This document shows, in pieces, positions 56,328-64,000 of a stretch of DNA of 64,000 bases. A program made the position numbers and the translations under genes. Source of the stretch: Mycteria americana (taxonomy: Eukaryota > Chordata > Aves > Ciconiiformes > Ciconiidae); contig NW_027445653.1 in the NCBI RefSeq assembly GCF_035582795.1, positions 124,001 through 188,000 of the forward strand. Reading direction: 5' to 3'. A model generated the notes under the pieces. The model saw only the letters and a list, made by a program, of their open reading frames with translations. It was not told the origin of the DNA and made no database searches. The stretch's first letter is position 1, and each line of letters begins with the position of its first letter.

Positions 56328-56960
56328 TGTGGATTAGCCCCAGTCGGCAATTAAGTACCACACAGCCGCTCGCTCAGCCTGCCCCCGCGCTGGGATGGGG
56401 GAGAGAATCGGAAGAGCAAAAGTAAGAAAAATCGTGGGATGAAATAAGAACATTTTAATAATTGGAACCAAAAGATAATAGTAGTAATATATTGTAATGA
56501 GAAGGAAAACAACAAGAGAGCGAGAGAGGAACAAAACTCAGGAAAAAACAGGAAACAAAACAAAACAGGAAAACAGGCAAACAAAACAGGAAAAAAGCAA
56601 AACTCAGGAAAAAATTGATACAACCGCTCACCACCCACCGACTGACGCCCAGCCAGTCCCCAAGCAGCGATAGCTCCTCCCTGGCCAATACCCCAGTTTA
56701 TATACTGAGCATGACGTCATATGGTATGGAATAGCCCTTTGGCCAGTTTGGATCGACTATCCTGGCTGTGCCCCCTCCCAGCTTCTTGTGCAGCTGGCAG
56801 AGCAGGGGAAGCTGAGAAGTCCTTGACTGGTGTAAACATTACTTAGTCACAACTAAAACATCTGCATGTTATCAACATTATTTTCATACTAAAACCAAAA
56901 AACAGCACTATGCCAGATACTAGGAAGAAAATTAATTCTATCCTAGACGAAACCAGGACA
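56328..56960 (-). mobile_element. Solo LTR of an avian endogenous retrovirus (copy B)
   Basis: Copy of 15334-15896, about 70 bases longer, with A-rich expansions (AAAACAGG words) at 56540-56605. Starts TGTCCTGGTTTC and ends AATCCACA on the minus strand. Confidence 0.75.
56697..56719 (-). promoter_or_regulatory. LTR core promoter: CRE plus TATA
   Basis: On the minus strand a perfect CRE palindrome TGACGTCA (56712-56719) is followed 7 bases downstream by TATATAAA (56697-56704). In the three other LTRs of the family the CRE has lost its CpG, and the TATA is altered. Confidence 0.5.
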
Positions 56961-57589
56961 AAAGAAGCTGTGAAAAGGTCCTCCTGAAAGGGCCAGAACA
57001 GTGGGGAAACCCCAGAAGCTGTGTGAGGGCACAGCTAGGGGCCTCCCAAAGGCTCTCCTGGAGGGCTGCAAAACCAGGAGGGCCAAAGGCAGACAAATGG
57101 GATGGATCTAGCTGGGATGCTTTGAGAGGGAGCAGTGTGGCAACCATGAAGAAAGCTGCAGTGTGGGAGGGAAAAGAGAGCAATGCCAAGATCCCCGAAG
57201 GAAATCCACTGTCCATCTGGTGCCCTGACCCACCTCCCCAGAGTTACCGTAGTCCTCCGAGGCAGACTCTGTGGTCCCACAGAACTCGCCTGCTTGCTGC
57301 CGGCCCCCCACTGACTGAGGAAGGAACGGGCATGTGATGGTGCCGGCCAGGAAGAAGCCCCTTCTCCAATTTTCAAACCAGAGTGAAGGGAGAAAAAAAG
57401 AACAATCTCTGTTTATGGCTGTTCTTGCAGCCTCCTCTGGGGTTCAGGCATTTTCTTGGAGCGGTTTCTACAACGGAGAGAAGACATAACCAAGACTACA
57501 AATGGGAAATTCGATTGGTGTCTTCCTACCAGGTCTGCCCCTGTCGGAGCAAGACCTCATCTTTATATTCCCTACGGCCTCCATTTCAC
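56961..57589. repeat. Block B spacer
   Basis: Copy of 15897-16514; no gene. Confidence 0.55.
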
Positions 57590-57890
57590 ACAATCATAGA
57601 ATCATAAAATGGTTTGGGTTGGAAGGAACGTTAAATATCACCTAGTGCCATCTCCCCTGCCATGGGCAGGGATATCTTCCACTAGATCAGGATGCTCAAA
57701 GACACTTCCAACCTGGCCTTGAACAATTCCAGTGAGGGAGAATCCAAAGTTGTCTGGGTAACCTCTTCCAGGGTCTCACCACCCTCACAGTAAAGAATTT
57801 CTTCCTAATAGCTAATCTAAATCTACCCTCTGTCAGTTTAAAACCATTAGCCCTGTGACGTATGCACTCAACCCCTTTACCAAATTAGCA
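57590..57890 (-). mobile_element. CR1 LINE 3' end fragment (copy B)
   Basis: Copy of 16515-16810. Confidence 0.75.
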
Positions 57891-58789
57891 GTAGATTGGT
57901 TCAGGCTCCAAAGGAGGTGAAGGCCTAAGCCGTAGCCAGGCCAAGAACTCCTCTAGTTCCAATCTGTTCTCTTAAAACCCACAAAGGAGCAGAGTGACAC
58001 AGTGAGCATCGCTGCCTGTGAGCTTGGAACACTGATCTTGCGATTAACACATGAATAGCGGGTGGCTTTTCCAAGACTCATTTATCAAGGAACACAGAAA
58101 GCTGTGGGTACAAGGACTCTCATGCATACCTTTCCCATCACATGTCATTTGACTACGAGCCAACTGCTTTATTTCATAAATGTGCACAGCCTCAGTGAGC
58201 CTTCTCTGAGCTCTCCCTGCTAGGCAGCGTGGCTGCACGGCGGTGATCTCCCCTTGAGCTGGGACACCTCTCAAGGCTGCTCCTCGAGGCAGAGAGACCT
58301 CTTACCAACAGCAGATCTTTGCTAAGTGACCGACAGCATGCTAATTAATACTCATGAAACATTACTAATCCATGTAGCTATTAAATATTAATTACTACAA
58401 ACTTTGTATAAGTAATTCCATTAGACATAAACCATTGTCCAAGTCTGAGACTAAGATTGAACCTGGCCGCACCTAAGCTCCATCAGGAGTTTAGAAAGCA
58501 AGGGGGTCCACTCTGAACCTCGTGACTCATCCAGAGGGTCTTCCTTACAATTCTTTTCTCCGGTTTCTGTGTGAATCATTCTAACTCGATTCTCACTCGA
58601 GTTTCCTGTGTATGTGTTATCCATGCAGTAATTAATAAAGGGAACCTTGCCATCAAACATACTGAGCCATGGTAAACCACTGTTAAACTTTGTTAAATTC
58701 CATCCAATTTATTGCACCCTGTCAAATTACTCTTCTACCTCAATACAACACATTGCTGCTTCTCTCTTTGGAGTGAGGGGCATTCCACG
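57891..58789. repeat. Block B spacer before the satellite
   Basis: Copy of 16811-17769; no gene. Confidence 0.55.
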
Positions 58790-60760
58790 CATTCACGACA
58801 CTCCAGCACAGGCCAACACACTCCTGGAGGTACCTGGGAGGAGCCTCGGGGAGCTACCAGGCATGGACCTGCCTTCCACATGAAGAAAACTCTTCAACAA
58901 CTTACCTGGGAGGATTATTGGGCTACTACCCAAGACGTCAGATGTCTCCAGAAGGAGTGAATACACTCTTGGTGATGCCTAGGAGGACTCCTGGGGAGCT
59001 GCCACTCATGCAGCTGCCTCTAACATGGATAAAAATAACTACCTACCTAGGAGGAGTTTGGGGCTGCTACCCATGACTTCAGCTGTCTCCACATGAAGCA
59101 AAAACACTCTTGGAGTTGCTTGAGAGGAGTCCCAGAGAGATGTCGGGCATTGACCTGCCTTCAACATGAAGAAAGCTCTTCACGTAACTAACTAGGAGGA
59201 CTCTGGGCCTGCTACCGGAGCCTTCAGCTATATCGAAGGAAGACCAAAAAGCTCCTAAGCTGCCTGGGAGGAGTCCCAGAAACCTACACGGCATGGACCG
59301 TCCCCCAGCACTGACAAAACTCCTTGGGTGGAACCCCTGGAGAAGTCTGGGGCTGCTACCTGTGAAATTCATCTCTCTCCAGGGGAGGCCAAAACACTCC
59401 TGGAGCTGCCTGGGAGGAATCCCGGGGAGCCACTGGCCTTGACCTGCCTCCAACATCTTACCAAATGTTACATGTTACTGTAATGTAATGTTATGTACTG
59501 TAATGTAATGTTATGTAACATTACTGTAACTTAATGTAACATTACTGTAATGTCATGTTAATGTAATGTAAATGTTACATGTTACTTCCAGTAGCTGCCT
59601 TAGAGAAGTCTGGGGCTGCTACCTGGGAATTCACGCGTCTCCAGAGAAATGAGTATGTTCCTGGGAATGCCTGAGAGGAGTCCCAGGGAGCTACCAGGCA
59701 TGGACCTGCCTCCAACATGAAGAATATTCTTCAGGTAACTACCCAGGAGTCAAATGCACTTTCTAACCAGGACGTCGGCTGTCTCCAGGGAAGGGCAAAA
59801 CAACCCTGGAGCTGCCTTGGAGGATGACCAACAAGGTACAGAGCATGGACCTGCTTCCAACATCGACAAAACACCTTGGCTATCAACCTTAGAGGAGTCT
59901 GGGGCTGCTACCTGGGAATTCCTCCATCTCCTGAAAAGGCCAAAACACTCTTGCAGATGCCTGGGAGGAGTCCCGTGGAGCAACCTGGCATGCACCTGAG
60001 TCCTACAGGAAGAAAAGTTTTCAGGTAATTATATCAAGGAGGAGTCTGTGGCTGCTACCCAGGAAATTCAGCCATTTGCAGGGAACGTCAAGACACTCCC
60101 AAGCTGACTTAGAGGAGTCCCCGCAAGGTACAGAGCATGGGTCTGCCTCCAACATTGGTAAAACTCCTTGGGTGGACTCCTTGGAGGAGTCTGGGGCTGC
60201 TACCTGCAAAATTCCACTGTCTCCAGGGGTATCCAAAACATTCTGGAGCTGCCTGGGAGGAGCTGAAAGGAGCTACGGGGCATGGACATGCCCCCAGTAT
60301 ACACAATGCTCTTTGGGTAACAACTCTGGAAAAGTCTGGGGCTGCTACCTGGGAATTCACCTGTCTGAAGAGATAACCCATATACTCCTGGAGATGCCTT
60401 GGAGGAGCCCCAGAGAGCTACTGGGCATGGACCTGACTCCAGCATACACAAAACACCTTGGGTAGCCACCTTGGAAAACTCTGGGACAGCTCCCTGCGAC
60501 ATTCAGCTGTCTGCAGGGGAGGCCAAAACATTCAGCACATTCCTTGGAGGATTCCTGAGGAGCTATCGGGCATGGCCCTGCCACCAACATACACCAAACT
60601 CTTTGGCTGTCTCCCCTGGTGGAGTCTGGGGCTGCTACCCAGGACTTCAGCTCCCTCCACAGCAGGACAGAACACTTTGGAGATGCCTGTGAGGAGCCCT
60701 GGGGAGCTACAGGCCATGGACCTGCTTCCCATTTCTATCAGCAATCCATGAGAGAGGATC
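58790..60760. repeat. Satellite array, about 146-bp unit (copy B)
   Basis: Same unit as 17770-19310, longer by roughly 430 bases, and interrupted at 59456-59590 by an unrelated AT-rich repeat. Minus-strand open frames of 70-125 codons come from unit composition. Confidence 0.85.
59456..59590. repeat. GTAATGTTATGTA-type simple repeat inside the satellite
   Basis: Repeats of GTAATGT, ACATTAC and ATGTTA words forming imperfect palindromes. No counterpart in copy A. Confidence 0.7.
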
Positions 60761-62109
60761 AATCACTACTATGGCAGCAGCAAAGAAGAGCAGCCATCAA
60801 TTGTATCACAAAAACCAGTCGTTCAGCAAGAGTCGACAGAACAGCACCAACCAAGTAGGTGTATACTACTGCAGGTGACTACAACCTTATCATGAGGGAG
60901 GGAACTTATCCTAAAAACAGCAGCAGATCTACTGATGAGAGACTGCCTATATGGAGATATAATGCTGGTATAAAGTGAACGAAACAGATTTCACAAAGGG
61001 CCAAAGCATCCCAGAGGAGAGGACAAACCCATCCCAGAGGTGACCCTGCCACCCCACAGCTGGGCAGATAAAGCAAACCGACTCCAAAAGTGAACCCAAA
61101 GGGGGAACAATATAGTAACAGACAGCGTCTCACTTCAGAGATGACCTGGAGGTGTCTGGGTTCTCGGTACCTTGCTGTGCTGCAAAGCGCCCGGCTGCAC
61201 GTTTCAAGGATGCTTCTGGTCGCCAGGCTCACAGCTCCCGGGCTCGCAGGAACGTTCTTCTGCTCAGTCATTTCCCCTTCTACCGAGTCACCTTTATGGC
61301 TGCTCACACCTGCCCGCTCCTGCCCTATCAGCTCCTCAGACACCAGTGACCTCACAAGCACATGCAGAAGCCAGGGGCCTGCTCCTGCCCTATCAGCTCC
61401 TCAGACACCTCTGACCTCACAACCACCTGCACAGCAGCAGCGTCCTCACTCCCAACACCACACGTTTTTCCCCTCCGTCTCCATCTCTGTCTCCCATCTC
61501 CCCCTGCTCTCCTCTCTCCCAGGCACCTTTCTCACCCACTCCACCACCTCCCAATGCCTCTGCCTGTCTCTCTGCCTGTGTGGCACTAGCTACCTCAGAA
61601 GCATTGTCCCAGCCACGTCACCTGCATCTCCTTCTCTTCTCCCTCTGCTCTCATCCTGACTGCGCCAGCTCCTAATGCACTTTTTCACCTCATGGGCCCA
61701 CTTGTCCTGCCTCCCTTCTGCTCTTAAATCTTGTTCCTGCAAGAGAAGTCACAGCCTGCCCGTGTCCCCTCTCTGCCATCTTACCTGCATCTTCCTGAGC
61801 TGGACACCTGCTGGGAACTGTCACCATCAGCCCCGGCTCTCATTAAAGTCTTCTCCTGGCACAGGCCCAGCTCTGCTGTGCTTGCTGTGTGCCATGCTTC
61901 CTGAAGGACAACAGCAACACTCAAAGTTACTCCTGGGCAACGTCCTGCTGGGAAGAGCTGATTTCAAGGCAGCTTGGCAGCAGACCCTGAGGCCCTGCCA
62001 TCTTCTTTGTCTTCACTTTCTTCCAATGACATTGTAACTACCGTACCTCAACATCACATTAAACTGTTCAAGCACTCCTGCAAATTATACTAAATCCAAA
62101 ATGCCTTAC
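60761..62109. other. Sequence right of block B; no gene recognised
   Basis: Pyrimidine-rich from about 61420 to 61860. A 189-codon frame (61090-61659) and several overlapping ones have low-complexity Ser/Pro/Leu composition and no family motif. Confidence 0.4.
61316..61430 (-). repeat. Tandem repeat, 65-bp unit
   Basis: TGCCCTATCAGCTCCTCAGA occurs at 61321 and 61386. In reverse complement it matches the unit at 38330-38770 (GTGAGGTCAC, then GAGCTGATAGG). Confidence 0.6.
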
Positions 62110-62550
62110 TGTCCTAGTTTTGGCTGGGATAGTTAAATTTCTTCACAGTAGCTAGTATGGGGCCATGGTTTGGATTTCTGCTGAAAACAGTGCTGACAAT
62201 ACAGGGATGTTTTGGTTATTGCTGAGCAGCGCTTACACAGCATCAAGGCCTTTTCTCCTCCTCACATCACAGAGCCAGCGAGTAGGTTGGAGATGCAGAG
62301 AAAGTGGGGAGGGGACACACCCCAACTGACCACAGGGACATTCCATACCATATGATGTCATGCTCAGCAATAACCCTGGGGGGGAGGGTGGCAGCGGGGC
62401 CACTGCTCAGGGCCTTGCTGACCATCGGTCAGTTGGTGGTGAGCACTTGTTTTCATTTGCATCGCTTGTTTTTCTTGGGTTTTATTTTCCTCTCTCTGTT
62501 GGCTTTTTCCTTCTTTTTCAACCCCATCCCACTGGGTTTGGTTATTACCA
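62110..62550 (+). mobile_element. Solo LTR of an avian endogenous retrovirus, 3'-truncated
   Basis: Starts TGTCCTAGTTTTGGCTGGG. Follows the other plus-strand LTR (41325-41848) to about the CCCATCCCACTGGG word, then diverges. CRE decayed to TGATGTCA. Confidence 0.7.
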
Positions 62551-63642
62551 TCGTGTTAATGACACAATAGATCCTGCCAAACCTACAACCTGCAAAACCT
62601 GAAGACCAACTTATGCAAGACACATTCCAGAAATTACCATCAGCTCAGAGAAGCACATGTGTCTGTCTTGTTCTGTCCTTGCCAAAACTGCTGGGTGACC
62701 TGCCATCAGCCTCAGTGACTCACAGCAGGCAAGACTCTCTCATCTGGCTTAGCTCACATGCAGCTCCGAGGAAAACAGCTCTTTCAGAAAGCCATGCCTT
62801 GTGATTTTGGGAAAGTGTTTCAAGGAAATGTCTTTAATAGTCTAGAGTGGTTTAGACTAAGCATGGCAATCTCAATCTAAGTTGTAGCTCTGCCACACAT
62901 TACCTATTTTTTTCCCCCTCTTTTCACCAAAAGTCTGGCACTTCTTTCTGACTGCAAGATGAGTTACATGGGGTGTACAGACAGCCCATGGAAAACTGAG
63001 AAATGCGTCTGTGATCACGTCTATCCCCATTCCGTCCCACTCCCACACTCGTTTCACACTCCCTTCCTCGCCAGCAGTCAGGCCTTACGCAGTCTGCACA
63101 TGTACAAGATGCTGACTTCACCAGATACTGCCCCAATCATCTCCTATTTGATTTCTGATCGGCTCAGCTACTGCCACAGCCTTTTCTGGCCTTACGTGCA
63201 GTCTTGCCCATTCTGACCCACTCCGAATGCTCCTACAAGGATCACCTCACTCACTGCCTTAATCGCAACTAAGTCTCCTTAACACCCTGAAGCTGTTGCC
63301 ACCACTTCACACAGTTAATATGGCCTTTCGTGACTTACCCTCCTGCCTCCTGTTATTTCCCACTGACTACCACGATGCCAGCTCCTAAGTACATGCCCTG
63401 AGAGCGGCTTCCACCAAATGGTGGAAAAGAACACTTTTTTTTTTTTTTTTTTAATATGTGCTTTAACCTCACTACAGGACAGGCTCAGAGTCCATGACTA
63501 TGGCTGGTAAAGTCTGTAGCAATACAGAATTGTGTAGCGATGAAAAATACCCACTCCTAGTGGGTTCAGCTCCTTTCAGTTGTTTAAGACAAGGCTTTGG
63601 CTAGAACACAGTCAAGAACATTTAAAAACAGAACTAACCTAC
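62551..63642. other. Unassigned; includes an 18-base T run
   Basis: No gene or known element seen. A run of 18 T lies at 63435-63452. Confidence 0.4.
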
Positions 63643-63723
63643 ACTCCCTCCTGGATTGGCAGCTCTTTCTTCATCACTTCTTTGCCTTTCTTTAGTTCCT
63701 AGGGAGTACGTCTCAAGATTTTC
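63643..63723 (-). other. Candidate 81-bp coding exon of an unknown gene
   Basis: On the minus strand a pyrimidine-rich tract ending TTTTAAACAG precedes 81 bases open in phase 0, followed by GTAGGT at 63637-63642. The 27 codons begin ENLETYSLGTKERQR and are rich in charged residues. Length divisible by three and both splice signals support an exon. I do not recognise the protein, and no neighbouring exon is identified in the window. Confidence 0.3.
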
Positions 63724-64000
63724 CTGTTTAAAAGAAACAAGAAAGATCAGTCACAAATATACACAAAACCTGCCACTCACATACATGGTGCCCACGCAGT
63801 AGCATCATCAAGGCCCTGCCTATACAGAAATGATGAAATCAATGCACTGGGGAGGAGAGAGGAGGGACAGGTGACAGGGCCCCGGGGTGATGGAATTTGG
63901 CAATGGACTTTGAGGGTGTGGAGAGGAAAACTGGCAGCTCTTACACCCCAGGAGGTGTCATTCTCAATTCCAATACCCAAAATGCATCATGATGTTCCAA
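63724..64000. other. Possible intron or spacer
   Basis: Lies upstream of the candidate exon on the minus strand. No second exon recognised. Confidence 0.3.

Noticed and set aside
58790-60760. Satellite considered as a CRISPR-like array
   Set aside because: Units are contiguous and degenerate, with no constant-repeat and variable-spacer pattern, in vertebrate sequence.
61090-61659. 189-codon plus-strand frame at the right edge
   Set aside because: Ser/Pro/Leu-rich pyrimidine tract with several overlapping frames of equal quality; no start context or motif.

Overview
The window comes from a bird genome. Three things point there: CR1 (chicken repeat 1) LINEs in several ages and orientations, one family of avian-type solo LTRs, and a cluster of olfactory receptor (OR) genes of the OR14-like (gamma-c) type that is expanded in birds. 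The sequence alone does not give the species. I see no rRNA, tRNA or CRISPR.

There are six OR14-like genes, called OR-1 to OR-6 here. OR-1 (1389-2318, -), OR-2 (6207-7142, -), OR-4 (35040-35966, +), OR-5 (44650-45585, -) and OR-6 (53414-54346, -) are open single-exon reading frames of 308-311 codons. OR-3 (23328-24262, -) is broken by a one-base deletion. OR-2, OR-4 and OR-6 look fully functional. OR-1 and OR-5 are open but have lost residues of the MAYDRY motif, and OR-1 has also lost an extracellular cysteine.

Nearly everything else is duplicated OR flank or mobile-element debris. Segment 1-3954 (OR-1) is an inverted copy of 33378-37365 (OR-4). Segment 22410-28250 (OR-3) is a direct copy of 44127-48985 (OR-5), and is also inverted relative to 30830-36000 (OR-4), so OR-3 and OR-4 sit head to head in an imperfect palindrome. 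Segment 3955-19310 (OR-2) is a direct copy of 51168-60770 (OR-6). It consists of an endogenous retrovirus gag piece, the OR, a CR1 fragment, a solo LTR, a second CR1 fragment and a satellite of about 146 bp. The OR-6 copy lacks the stretch that is 8430-14634 in the OR-2 copy.

The 5' flanks of OR-1 to OR-5 share exon-like blocks that read away from the OR: a 29-codon ORF followed by a donor-like site, and a 181-bp block behind a good 3' splice site. Further out, on the same strand as those blocks, lie decayed relics of a second OR type (10887-11215, 30830-31146, 42200-42480). The ancestral unit may therefore have been a divergent pair: an OR14-like gene on one strand and a multi-exon, now mostly dead, OR transcription unit on the other.

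The other landmarks are a 3-kb CR1 at about 19341-22400 whose reverse transcriptase has lost a catalytic aspartate, an 81-bp inverted-repeat element at 12384-12848, a degenerate telomere-like tract at 14363-14412, a 64-65-bp tandem repeat shared by 38330-38770 and 61316-61430, and a candidate 81-bp coding exon at 63643-63723 that would belong to an unidentified neighbouring gene.
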